NCBI RefSeq assembly: GCF_035917415.1
Contig: NZ_CP109073.1
Coordinates: forward strand, 744,001 to 808,000
Direction: 5' to 3'
Length of the DNA: 64,000 bases
Source of the DNA: Streptomyces sp. NBC_01803
GTDB taxonomy: Bacteria; Actinomycetota; Actinomycetes; Streptomycetales; Streptomycetaceae
Positions 24,240 to 31,921 of this stretch are shown here, piece after piece. Each line of letters opens with the position of its first letter. Within the stretch, counting starts at the first letter, position 1. Both the position numbers and the translations under genes were made by a program. Below the pieces are notes generated by a model. The model ran no database searches. It saw nothing but the letters and a program-made list of their open reading frames with translations, and was not told where the DNA came from.

Positions 24240-24324
24240 GTCCGGGTGGCGGAATGGCAGACGCGCTAGCTTGAGGTGCTAGTGCCCGTTTAAGGGCGTG
24301 GGGGTTCAAGTCCCCCCTCGGACA
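24240..24324 (+). tRNA. tRNA-Leu (anticodon GAG)
   Basis: An 85-nt class II tRNA. The acceptor stem is GTCCGGG (24240-24246) with CTCGGAC (24317-24323), one G-U pair, and the discriminator is A24324. The anticodon stem CTAGC/GCTAG encloses the loop TTGAGGT with anticodon GAG at 24273-24275, reading CUC and CUU. A long variable arm (GCCC/GGGC) and the T loop TTCAAGT are present. CCA is not encoded. The 3' end is followed by recombinase and transposase scraps, the usual picture of an old tRNA integration site. Confidence 0.95.
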
Positions 24325-24352
24325 CAACCAGTACGCCTACGCCAGGTGCTGG

Positions 24353-24517
24353 CCGACTCTCGGCCAGCACCTCATGCTTTTCATGGTCGTACGTCAAGCG
24401 TAGCCCCAGGTGGCGGGAGACATCGGCCTTGTCCGCCGGGTCGGCCCTGCGTAGGGCCGACGGCAGGCCGCCGAGTGTGTCGACAAGGTCCCGGATCTCC
24501 TGGCGGGTCATCCGCCG
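24353..24517 (-). pseudogene. C-terminal remnant of a serine recombinase/integrase
   Basis: About 55 residues (RRMTRQEIRDLVDTLGG ... LRRADPADKADVSRHLGLRLTY ... LAESRP) match the C-terminal segment of actinobacterial recombinase-family proteins, where ADPADKAEVYRQLGLRLTY is typical. No catalytic domain, zinc ribbon or start lies in front of it; upstream it changes into transposase-like sequence on the other strand. Its 3' end points at the tRNA-Leu gene. I read it as the stub of an element once inserted at the tRNA. Confidence 0.6.
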
Positions 24518-24535
24518 GGTGGGGCTCCCGGGGGC

Positions 24536-24661
24536 TTCGACATCCGCGCCGCCCGCACCCACGGCACCGTCGACGCGCTGACCAGCGCGGACCTCCCGTC
24601 CTGGGCCGACAAGGCATACCGGGGTACCGGTGGCACCGTCCGCGTGCCCTACTGGGGACGG
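24536..24661 (+). mobile_element. fragment of an IS5-type DDE transposase
   Basis: The plus-strand frame reads AARTHGTVDALTSADLPSWA followed by DKAYRGTGGTVRVPYWGR. This matches the DDE region of IS5-family transposases of Streptomyces, where DLTAARTHGI and ADKGYQGAGG occur. Only about 42 codons remain, with no terminal repeats or start codon. It abuts the recombinase stub on one side and the hydantoinase stop on the other. Confidence 0.6.
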
Positions 24662-24663
24662 TG
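24634..24663 (-). terminator. stem-loop just beyond the hydantoinase operon, within the transposase fragment
   Basis: CACCGTCC (24634-24641) and GGACGGTG (24656-24663) are exact complements with a 14-base loop, starting 6 bp beyond the hydantoinase stop. Position fits the terminator of the nine-gene leftward operon, although the bases belong to the transposase remnant. Confidence 0.5.
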
Positions 24664-24669
24664 CGGGCG

Positions 24670-26088
24670 TCAGCAGATCAGGGCCGGGCCGAGGGCGCCG
24701 GAGGGGATGTGGCGCCCGTGCGGGGCGGCGTCCGTCAGGTGCCCGTCGTCCACGACCACCCGTCCGCCGACGACCACCGTGCTGGGCCAGCCGGTGACGG
24801 GCAGCCCCTCGTACGGCGTGTAGTCCGTCGCCATGTGGAGGCCGGAGCCGCGCACCTCACGGGTGACGGACGGATCCCACAGGGCGAAGTCCGCGTCCGC
24901 GCCCGGGGCGATGACGCCTTTGCGGGGGTAAAGGCCGTTGAGCCTGGCCGGGTTGGCGCACAGCGCCGCGACGAAGCGGCCGAGCGGCAGCCCGCGCTTG
25001 ACGACCAGCTCGCTGAAAAGGACCGGCATGCGGGTCTCCACGCCGGGCAGGCCGTTGGGCATCGCCCGCACGTCGTGGCGGGCGGACTCCTTCTGCGCGG
25101 TGTCGTAGCAGCAGTGGTCGCTGCCGATGGTGGCCACCTGTCCCAGGAAGACCCGGGACCGCAGCCCCGCCACGGTCGTGGCGGTCCTCAACGGCGGGCA
25201 GCAGACGAACCGTTCGGGGTGCGGTCCGGCGTAGGCCGAGTCGTCCAGCACGAGGTGGTGCGCGACCGCTTCGGTGAACGCCCGCACGCCCCGGCTCCTG
25301 GCCCGGGCGACCAGGTCGACGGCCTCCGGGGTGGACTGGTGGACGAAGTAGACGGGAGCCGCGACGGATTCCGCGATCGCCAGGATCTCCGCCACAGAGG
25401 CCGTCTCGGCGAGCTCGGGCCGGGTGGCGGCGTGGTGGCCGGCGTCGATGGCGCCGACCGCCGCGCGGCGCTCCTGGACATCGGTGATGATGTGGTCCGC
25501 CTCGCAGTGGACGACCACCATGCCCCCGAGGTCGCGCAGGTGCGTCATGACCTTGAGGATGGTCTTCTCCTCGGCCATCGTCTCGCCGCGGTAGGTGGTG
25601 AACATCTTGACGGTGACCACGCCGTCGGCCACCAGCGCGCGGAGTTGCTCGGGCACGGTGTCGTCCCAGTCCACCACGCAGGCGTGCAGCGCGCTGTCGC
25701 ACAACCCGTCGGCGGCCTTGACGCGTTGGACGGCGACGACATCGGCCGGGTTCTCGCCGGGCCGCGGGATCGCGAAGTCCACGATGGTGGTCGTGCCGCC
25801 GAAGACCGCGGCGGTGGTGGCCTGGCGGTAGTCGTCCAGCGAGGTGAACTCCCCGGAGGTGAAGCCGACATGGCAGTGCGGATCCACCCCGCCGGGCAGC
25901 AGCAGCCGGCCCGAGGCGTCCAGCTCGCCGGCCCCGGCGCGGCGTATCGCCTCCGATGGGAACGCGCCGGGCGCGACGAGCGCGCGCACCCGCCCGTTCC
26001 CGACCAGGACGTCCGCGGCGCCCTGCCAGTCGGCGTTGACCACGGTGCCACCGCGCACGACGAGGTCGATCGGCTCGGAATGAGGCAT
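24670..26088 (-). CDS. dihydropyrimidinase/D-hydantoinase family amidohydrolase
   Basis: A 472-residue cyclic-amide hydrolase. All expected zinc ligands are present: His71 and His73 (DPHCHVG), the carboxylated Lys161 (VTVKMFTTYRG), His194 (VVHCEAD), His250 (YFVHQST) and Asp324 (IGSDHCCY). It should open a hydantoin, dihydropyrimidine or similar cyclic imide. ATG 26088 follows GGAGAG; the in-frame TTG 26100 overlaps that site. It is the last gene of a nine-gene leftward operon with an amino acid importer, an HcnABC-like dehydrogenase and a DapA-family enzyme, 32 bp after the GGCT-like gene. No N-carbamoyl hydrolase is next to it, so the next step is not explained locally. Confidence 0.9.
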   Translation of the reverse strand: MPHSEPIDLVVRGGTVVNADWQGAADVLVGNGRVRALVAPGAFPSEAIRRAGAGELDASGRLLLPGGVDPHCHVGFTSGEFTSLDDYRQATTAAVFGGTTTIVDFAIPRPGENPADVVAVQRVKAADGLCDSALHACVVDWDDTVPEQLRALVADGVVTVKMFTTYRGETMAEEKTILKVMTHLRDLGGMVVVHCEADHIITDVQERRAAVGAIDAGHHAATRPELAETASVAEILAIAESVAAPVYFVHQSTPEAVDLVARARSRGVRAFTEAVAHHLVLDDSAYAGPHPERFVCCPPLRTATTVAGLRSRVFLGQVATIGSDHCCYDTAQKESARHDVRAMPNGLPGVETRMPVLFSELVVKRGLPLGRFVAALCANPARLNGLYPRKGVIAPGADADFALWDPSVTREVRGSGLHMATDYTPYEGLPVTGWPSTVVVGGRVVVDDGHLTDAAPHGRHIPSGALGPALIC

Positions 26089-26120
26089 GGAACTCTCCAA
26101 CGGGACGAATCTTCCTGGGG

Positions 26121-26507
26121 CTAGAAGCGGGTGGCGAGGTAGGCGTGCCAGCCGCCGTGCTCGGTGATGTCGACGACGCCGGACGCGTCCAGTGCCGTGG
26201 CTCGCATCCGCATGGAGAAGGAGCCCGAGCCGTCCTCCAGCCGGATCACACCGAGTTCGAGCTCGGGCGGTTCCCTGGGCAGCAGCAGGTCGCGCAGCAC
26301 CTCGTACGTCACCTCGTACACCTCGCCGGCGATGGCGGCGCCGCCCTCGGGCACCGGGTGCAGTCCGGGGAACTCGTCGCGCACGGAGAAGAAGCGGTAG
26401 TCGGGGGCGGTGCGCGCGGCGCCGGCGAAACGGGCGTCCCGCAGCGCGTTGTTGAGGCTGCCGCCGGACATGGCCTGGCCGTTGACGAACATGCGCAGTG
26501 GGGTCAT
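26121..26507 (-). CDS. allophanate hydrolase C-terminal/GGCT-like domain protein
   Basis: A 128-residue protein (PLRMFVNGQAMSGGSLNNAL ... YRFFSVRDEFPGLHPV ... GEVYEVTYEVLRDLL). This is the gamma-glutamylcyclotransferase-like fold known as the C-terminal domain of allophanate hydrolase (AtzF) and also found as stand-alone proteins. In AtzF-type enzymes this domain removes the carboxyl of N-carboxyurea-like intermediates; stand-alone members are uncharacterised. ATG 26507 overlaps the stop of the FAD oxidase gene by 4 bp. Next to a hydantoinase, a role with a carbamoyl or cyclic amide intermediate is plausible but unproven. Confidence 0.7.
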   Translation of the reverse strand: MTPLRMFVNGQAMSGGSLNNALRDARFAGAARTAPDYRFFSVRDEFPGLHPVPEGGAAIAGEVYEVTYEVLRDLLLPREPPELELGVIRLEDGSGSFSMRMRATALDASGVVDITEHGGWHAYLATRF

Positions 26508-27697
26508 CGGGGACAACTGCCTTTCCGCAGAGGGGTTTCGGTCCGCCGGGTGAGCCGGCCGGGGCCGAGGTCGTCGATGGGCTCCGGGGGGCGGTCGCCG
26601 GCGACCAGCGCGCGCAGCGTCTCCCCCCACAGCGGCGCGAAAGTGAACGCGTAGGTCCCGCCGGCGACGAGGAAGCCCGGGTGCCCGGGGACCTCCCCGA
26701 TCACCGGCATCTCGTCGGGCGTCGCGGCGAGCGGTCCGGCCCAGACGCGCAGCAGCCTCAGCCCGGCCAGGAACGGCAGGACGCGGCACGCCTGCGCGAG
26801 GTTGCCCGTCAGGCTCGCCATGCTGGCCGTGCCACGGCCGGCCGTGGTGACCGGGCGGGCCGGCCAGCCGCCGCCGATCAGCAGGTTGCCCGCAGTGACC
26901 TGCTTGACCGACATGCCCTCACCGATGTGCTGGACGAGATGGCGCATCACCGGGGGCACGCGCACGGTGGCGTGCATCTGGATGACGACCGGGGCCATCT
27001 CCAGCGCGATCCCGGCGAGCGCCGCCACCTCCCCGATCCACGGACCGGCGGCGTTGACGACGACGGGCGCGGACCAGCTTCGGTCGCCGGAGTGGACCAC
27101 ATAGCCGCCGACGACCCGGTCGATGCCCGTCACCGGAGTGAACGCGTGCACCTGGGCACCGTGCCGGAAGGCCGCGGCGAGGTAGGCGGGCGTGATCAGC
27201 AGCGGGTTGGCGTAGCCGTCGAGCGCGCACCAGGTGGCGGCCCGGACCCGGTCGGAGAGCAGGGGCAGCCACTCGCGGGCCTGATCGCCGGTCAGCAGCT
27301 CGGTGGCGATCCCGGCCGCGCGCTCCCACTCCCGCTTCTCGTGGAGCTCGTTCTCCTGCTCGGCGGTCTCCGCGACCATGAACCCCCCGCCGCGCCGCAG
27401 CTCGACGTCGGCGTCGAGCCGCTTCTCGACCGTGGACCAGCGCTCCGAGGCCGCGCGCTGGAGGGGCAGGAAACGTTCGCTGTCCACCGGGACGTCCTGG
27501 CCGGGCCGCCGGGTGTGGATGCCCTGGATGTGCAGATTGCCCGCGGTGGTGCCCGATCCCTCGCGGTTCGGGGCGCCGCGTTCCAGCACGGCCACGCGGT
27601 GCCCGGCCTCGGCCAGGTGGAAGGCCGCGGCGGCCCCGAGGATGCCCGCCCCGATGATGACGACGTCGGTGCGGCGGGTGCGGTGTAGCTCACTCAT
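26504..27697 (-). CDS. FAD-dependent oxidoreductase, DAO family (HcnC/OoxB-like catalytic subunit)
   Basis: A 397-residue D-amino-acid-oxidase-fold flavoprotein with the dinucleotide motif VIIGAGILGAAAAFHLAEAG near the N-terminus and AAGPWIGEVAALAG in the middle. With the two upstream genes (FAD/BFD protein and small 2Fe-2S protein) it forms the HcnABC/OoxAB-like three-part dehydrogenase, in which this subunit oxidises an amino or imino acid. Known members act on glycine (hydrogen cyanide synthase), opines, D-hydroxyproline and L-proline. Its start lies 8 bp inside the upstream gene and its stop overlaps the next gene by 4 bp, so the products are translationally coupled. Confidence 0.88.
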   Translation of the reverse strand: MSELHRTRRTDVVIIGAGILGAAAAFHLAEAGHRVAVLERGAPNREGSGTTAGNLHIQGIHTRRPGQDVPVDSERFLPLQRAASERWSTVEKRLDADVELRRGGGFMVAETAEQENELHEKREWERAAGIATELLTGDQAREWLPLLSDRVRAATWCALDGYANPLLITPAYLAAAFRHGAQVHAFTPVTGIDRVVGGYVVHSGDRSWSAPVVVNAAGPWIGEVAALAGIALEMAPVVIQMHATVRVPPVMRHLVQHIGEGMSVKQVTAGNLLIGGGWPARPVTTAGRGTASMASLTGNLAQACRVLPFLAGLRLLRVWAGPLAATPDEMPVIGEVPGHPGFLVAGGTYAFTFAPLWGETLRALVAGDRPPEPIDDLGPGRLTRRTETPLRKGSCPR

Positions 27698-29135
27698 GGG
27701 TCCCGACCCCTGGCGGGAACGGGTCCGCGGCGTCGGCGTCGCCGAGCGCGAGGGCGGTGCGCACCGGGATGGGCTTGAGGGGGGCGCGGGCGGAGAAGGC
27801 GGCGGCCCCGCCGGGCGACCCGGCCGCTAGTGCCGCCACTACATGGCCGCACTCCCGCCCCTGGCACGGTCCCATGCCGGCGCGAGTGGCGCCCTTGGCG
27901 GCGTGCAGGTCATTCCAGCCGGTGGCGGCGGCCCGCCGGATCTCACCCGCGGTGACCCCCTCGCACCGGCACACCGGGGTGTCGTCGGCCAGTGACGTCG
28001 CAAGCGAGGACGGCACCGGGTACAGCCGGCGCGTCAGGGCCGCGAAGCGGTCCAGGGCACGGGCCCGCCGCCGGGCCGCCGCCAGGGACCGGTCGGCGGC
28101 GGCGCCCCGGCCGAAGTGGCGCAGAATGGCGCGGGCGGCCAGTTCGCCGCGGACGGTCGCCGCGTGCACCCCGGCGATTCCGACGCACTCGCCGGTCGCC
28201 CAGACGCCGTCCACCGAGGTCGCGCCGTCCTGGTCGACCTCGGGCAGCTCCTCGCCCGTGGCCGGGTCCACGTGGCCGCGGCAGCCCAGCAGGCGGAGCA
28301 GCTCGGTGCTCGGGCGGAACCCGAAGCCCACGCACAGCGCGTCCACCTCGACGCGCCGGTTCTCCCCGGCGGCCCACGCGGGGTCCGCCGGTCCGATGTC
28401 GACCGCGCGCACCCGGTCGTCGCCGTGCGCGGCGAGGACGCGCCAGCCCTGGCGCACCCGCACGCCGTGGGCGGCGAGGGACTGCAGGTAGCCCGCCGCC
28501 TCCCTCAGCCGCGCGGGGTGGCGGGCCGCGCCGAGCGCGGCGAGGCCCGGACGGTAGGGGTGGTTGAGCTCCAGCAGTGCCTCGATGCGGACCCCGACAC
28601 CGAGCAGGGCGTGGGCGACGGGCAGCAGGAACGGGCCGGTCCCGGCGAGCACGACCCGGCGGCCCACCGGGGTCCGGTCCATGGTGGCCAGGTGCATGGC
28701 GAAGCCGGGAGTGACCACCCCGGGCAGCAGCCAGCCGGGGAAGGGCGCGGTGCGCTCGAAGGCGCCGGTGGCGACGACCGTGGCCCGGGCACTGACCCGG
28801 CCGGCCGCGCCGGTGCGGACATCACTGGTGAGGAGGGACGTCGCTCCGTCGCCGGCGCCCCACACCAGCGTGTGGGTGAGGCACCTGACGCCGGCGGCGT
28901 GGGCCCGCCGGATCAGCGCGGTTCCCTCGGGGCGGAAGTCACCGAAGGCGCTCACCATCGGCGCCGCACGGCGCTTGTAGTACTGGCCCCCGAGCTGGTC
29001 CGATTCGTCGATCAGGGCGACGCGCAGTCCGCCCTCGGCGAGCAGCACGGCCGCGGTCAGCCCGGCGGGCCCGCCGCCCACGACGGCGACGTCAGCGTCG
29101 ATGGCGAGGGCGGGCGGAGACTGCTGTTCAGGCAT
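27690..29135 (-). CDS. NAD(P)/FAD oxidoreductase with BFD-like 2Fe-2S domain (HcnB/OoxA-like subunit)
   Basis: A 481-residue pyridine-nucleotide-type flavoprotein. VAVVGGGPAGLTAAVLLAEGG binds FAD, and a second Rossmann motif is VVLAGTGPFLLPVA. The C-terminal BFD-like domain has the cluster cysteines VCRCEG and PCQGREC. It is the electron-relay subunit of the HcnABC-like dehydrogenase. ATG 29135 has GAGGAGG upstream and lies 8 bp inside the small 2Fe-2S gene; its own 3' end overlaps the catalytic subunit by 8 bp. Confidence 0.88.
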   Translation of the reverse strand: MPEQQSPPALAIDADVAVVGGGPAGLTAAVLLAEGGLRVALIDESDQLGGQYYKRRAAPMVSAFGDFRPEGTALIRRAHAAGVRCLTHTLVWGAGDGATSLLTSDVRTGAAGRVSARATVVATGAFERTAPFPGWLLPGVVTPGFAMHLATMDRTPVGRRVVLAGTGPFLLPVAHALLGVGVRIEALLELNHPYRPGLAALGAARHPARLREAAGYLQSLAAHGVRVRQGWRVLAAHGDDRVRAVDIGPADPAWAAGENRRVEVDALCVGFGFRPSTELLRLLGCRGHVDPATGEELPEVDQDGATSVDGVWATGECVGIAGVHAATVRGELAARAILRHFGRGAAADRSLAAARRRARALDRFAALTRRLYPVPSSLATSLADDTPVCRCEGVTAGEIRRAAATGWNDLHAAKGATRAGMGPCQGRECGHVVAALAAGSPGGAAAFSARAPLKPIPVRTALALGDADAADPFPPGVGTHE

Positions 29136-29448
29136 GGGACGCCTCCTCGTGCGGGGGCGCTCCGGCGTCCGCGAGGGTGCGGATGTCCATGCCGTCGGCC
29201 ACATGGGCGAGGCAGGAGCGGACGTCAGCGCGACCGTCGATGGTGACCTCGCATTCGAGGCACACCCCCATACCGCAGAAGGGCCCGCGGGCCTGACCGG
29301 TCACCGGATTGCGGCGCAGCGCCCAGATCCCGGCGGCGGCGAGGACCGCGGTGACCGACTGGCCCTCCCACGCCTCCCTGGGGGTTCCGTCGACGACGAC
29401 CCGCACGGTGCGGGGCCGGCTGTTCCCGTTGTTCATGGGCCCGCTCAC
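29128..29448 (-). CDS. small 2Fe-2S ferredoxin-like protein (HcnA/SoxD-like subunit)
   Basis: A 106-residue Fer2-type protein. The cluster cysteines are in GPFCGMGVCLECEV plus a later Cys in RSCLAH, the arrangement of the small subunit of HcnABC-type dehydrogenases. It would pass electrons from the flavin subunits. The GTG start at 29448 overlaps the ABC ATPase stop by 4 bp (GTGA); ATG 29436 is an alternative, and neither has a strong ribosome site, so coupling to upstream translation is likely. Confidence 0.87.
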   Translation of the reverse strand: MSGPMNNGNSRPRTVRVVVDGTPREAWEGQSVTAVLAAAGIWALRRNPVTGQARGPFCGMGVCLECEVTIDGRADVRSCLAHVADGMDIRTLADAGAPPHEEASHA

Positions 29449-30227
29449 AGGATCTTGCTCAGGAATCGGCGGGTGCGTTCGTGGTCGGGGGCGGCGAAGA
29501 AGTCGGCGGGCGGCTTGTCCTCCAGCACCTCGCCGTCGCTGAGGAACACCACGCGGTCGGCGGCGGCCCGGGCGAAGCCCATCTCGTGGCTGACGACGAT
29601 CATCGTCATGCCCTCCTCGCGGAGCCGGACCATGACGTCCAGCACCTCGGTGACCATCTCCGGGTCCAGGGCCGAGGTCGGCTCGTCGAAGAGCATCACC
29701 CGGGGCCGCATGGCCAGGGCCCGCGCGATCGCGACACGCTGCTGCTGGCCGCCGGAGAGCTGCCCGGGGTAGCTGTCCGCCTTGTCACCCAGCCCCACCA
29801 GGCCGAGCAGTTCCCGGCCGTCGCGCTGGGCCTCGGCCTTCGCGGTGCGGTGGACGTGCACGGGGCCGCAGGCCACGTTCTCCAGCGCGGTCATGTTCGG
29901 GAAGAGGTTGAACTGCTGGAACACCATGCCCGTCACGCGTCGTTGCACCGCGATGCGGCTCTCCCGCAGCCGGGTGCGGCGGCCGGGGCGCTCGGGGCGG
30001 CCGAGGAGTTCGCCGCAGACGCGGACGCTGCCGGCGTCGATATCCTCCAAGTGATTGAGGGTCCGCAGGAAGGTGCTCTTGCCACCACCCGACGGGCCGA
30101 GGATCAGGACGACTTCCCCCTCGTGGACGCTCAGGTCGATGCCGTTGAGCACCCGGACCGCTCCGAAGGACTTGTGCACGCCCCTGGCCTCGACCAGCAC
30201 GGGCCGGCTGTCCGGCGCGGCGCTCAT
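29445..30227 (-). CDS. polar amino acid ABC transporter ATP-binding protein (GlnQ/HisP type)
   Basis: A 260-residue ABC ATPase. Walker A is GPSGGGKST, the Q-loop QFNLFPNMTALENV, the signature LSGGQQQRVAIARALAMRP, Walker B VMLFDEPTSALDPE and the switch His is in VVSHEMGFA. It energises import of a polar amino acid with the permease (4-bp overlap) and the lipoprotein receptor upstream. ATG 30227. It belongs to the nine-gene catabolic operon and presumably imports that pathway's substrate. Confidence 0.93.
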   Translation of the reverse strand: MSAAPDSRPVLVEARGVHKSFGAVRVLNGIDLSVHEGEVVLILGPSGGGKSTFLRTLNHLEDIDAGSVRVCGELLGRPERPGRRTRLRESRIAVQRRVTGMVFQQFNLFPNMTALENVACGPVHVHRTAKAEAQRDGRELLGLVGLGDKADSYPGQLSGGQQQRVAIARALAMRPRVMLFDEPTSALDPEMVTEVLDVMVRLREEGMTMIVVSHEMGFARAAADRVVFLSDGEVLEDKPPADFFAAPDHERTRRFLSKIL

Positions 30228-30973
30228 CGGTTGTCCATGTCTGTCAGGGGAACGGGTGCGGTCACGGGAGCGGGGCCTTTCTTCGCTCGGGGAATCCTCG
30301 ACGCCGGAGGCGTCGTGTAGCCGCGGCCGACCCTGGCTTCCAGCCAGCGCTGGAAGAGGTCCCACAGCGTGGTCATGGCCAGGTAGAACAGCGCCGCCGC
30401 GACCAGGCCCTCCAGGACCCGGAAGTTGGTCTGGACGGCGTACTGGGTCCGGCGCAGCAGCTCTTCGACGGAGATGACGGAGACCAGGGTCGTCGTCTTC
30501 AGCAGGCCGTTGAAGCTGTTGCCGAGGGACGGGACCATGATCCGCAGCGCCTGCGGGAAGAGAACGACGCGGAACACCCGTGCCGGGGACATGCCCAGGG
30601 CGCGTGCCGCCTCGGTCTGGCCGCGCGGCACCGAGAGGAATCCGGAGCGCACGATCTCCGAGAGGTACGCCGCCTCGTTGAGCACGAGTCCGGTCAGCGC
30701 CGCGGTGACGACATCCAGCTTGATGCCGACCTGTGGCAGGCCGGTGTAGATGATGACGAGCTGAACCAGCAGCGGGGTGCCCCGCATCAGCCAGACGTAG
30801 AAACCCGTCACCGTCCGCACCGGGACGAGGGCCGACGCCCTGCCCCAGGCCACGATCACGGCCAGCACCAGCCCGAGGGCCATGCTCACCACCGTCAGCC
30901 ACACGGTGGTCCAGGCGCCCTCGAACAGCGCCGGACTTCTGAGGAAGGAGAAGAAGGCTTCCCAAGACCACAT
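30224..30973 (-). CDS. polar amino acid ABC transporter permease (HisM/GlnP type)
   Basis: A 249-residue membrane protein with about five transmembrane segments. The coupling loop is GQTEAARALGMSPARVFRVVLFPQALR, and WLMRGTPLLVQL is the HAAT-family signature. A single permease gene implies a homodimeric channel. The cytosolic C-terminus of about 40 residues is Pro/Arg-rich. It overlaps the ATPase gene by 4 bp. Confidence 0.93.
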   Translation of the reverse strand: MWSWEAFFSFLRSPALFEGAWTTVWLTVVSMALGLVLAVIVAWGRASALVPVRTVTGFYVWLMRGTPLLVQLVIIYTGLPQVGIKLDVVTAALTGLVLNEAAYLSEIVRSGFLSVPRGQTEAARALGMSPARVFRVVLFPQALRIMVPSLGNSFNGLLKTTTLVSVISVEELLRRTQYAVQTNFRVLEGLVAAALFYLAMTTLWDLFQRWLEARVGRGYTTPPASRIPRAKKGPAPVTAPVPLTDMDNR

Positions 30974-31000
30974 GATTCGACCTTTCCGTCGTCGGGTCGG

Positions 31001-31867
31001 CTACTCGACGGAGACCGGCCCGGTGGTCACCTCGATGGGGCCGGAGTAGGGCATGACGTTGTACTCCTCGAACAGCTCCGCCAGGTAGCCCTCCTCGTCC
31101 AGCTCCCGCAGGGCGCCGGCGACGGCCTCGGCGACCGTCGTGTCGCTGAAGCCCAGGGCGAGCGGGGCGGTGTTCATGCCGGAAACCGCGGTCTCGAAGC
31201 GGCCGTTGCCCTGGTAGTAGGTGGTGACCGACTCCACGATGGCGACGCCGTCGACCTGACCGGCGGACAGCGCCTGGTAGGCGTCCGCGTTGTTGTGGAA
31301 GGTCTGGAGGTTGATCTCCGGCCGGCCCGCCTCCTGGAACCCGGCGTTGAGGGCTTCGAGGGTGTCGTACTCGTAGCCGGGGGCCTCGACGGCGATCGTC
31401 TTGCCCGACAGGTCGTCCTCGGAGGTGATCCCGTCCGGGTTGCCCGCGGGCACCGAGACGGAGACGCCCTGGATCTCGTAGGGAACGAGGGTGACGGTCT
31501 CGGCCCGCTCGGGGGTGTAGAACATGCCGGTGTTGATCATGTCCCAGCGGCCACTCTGGACGCCGGGTATCTGGGCGTCGAAGGGGACGTTGACGAATTC
31601 GGGCTCCAGACACAGCCGGGCCGCGAGCTCCTTGCCCAGGTCGACGCGCATACCGACGATCTCGTCGCCGGACTCGACGTACTGCATGGGCGGCAGCGTC
31701 GCGTTGGTGGACATCGTCAGGGTGCCGTCCTCGACGAGGTCGCCGCCCTCGATGCCGGGGGTGCAGTCGTCGGCCGCGGACGGGGAGGAGCCGGAGGAGT
31801 CGCCGCTGCCGCAGGCCGCGAGGGGGATGAGGAGGGCGGCGGTGGTGAGGGGGAGCAGTCTTCGCAC
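31001..31867 (-). CDS. amino acid ABC transporter substrate-binding lipoprotein
   Basis: A 288-residue receptor. The signal peptide ends in the lipobox LAAC (Cys19), followed by a Ser/Gly-rich tether and the two-lobed type II binding fold (TLTMSTNATLPPMQYVE ... DMINTGMFYTPERAE ... VDGVAIVESVTTYYQ). It captures the transported amino acid-like compound outside the cell. Two acidic residues at each side of the cleft cannot be assigned by eye, so the ligand is unknown. ATG 31867, 27 bp upstream of the permease gene. Confidence 0.92.
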   Translation of the reverse strand: MRRLLPLTTAALLIPLAACGSGDSSGSSPSAADDCTPGIEGGDLVEDGTLTMSTNATLPPMQYVESGDEIVGMRVDLGKELAARLCLEPEFVNVPFDAQIPGVQSGRWDMINTGMFYTPERAETVTLVPYEIQGVSVSVPAGNPDGITSEDDLSGKTIAVEAPGYEYDTLEALNAGFQEAGRPEINLQTFHNNADAYQALSAGQVDGVAIVESVTTYYQGNGRFETAVSGMNTAPLALGFSDTTVAEAVAGALRELDEEGYLAELFEEYNVMPYSGPIEVTTGPVSVE

Positions 31868-31921
31868 GAACGTTGCCTTTCGGGACGGCCTGGTGAGGGC
31901 CGGGGGGAGCGATGGTGCGTC

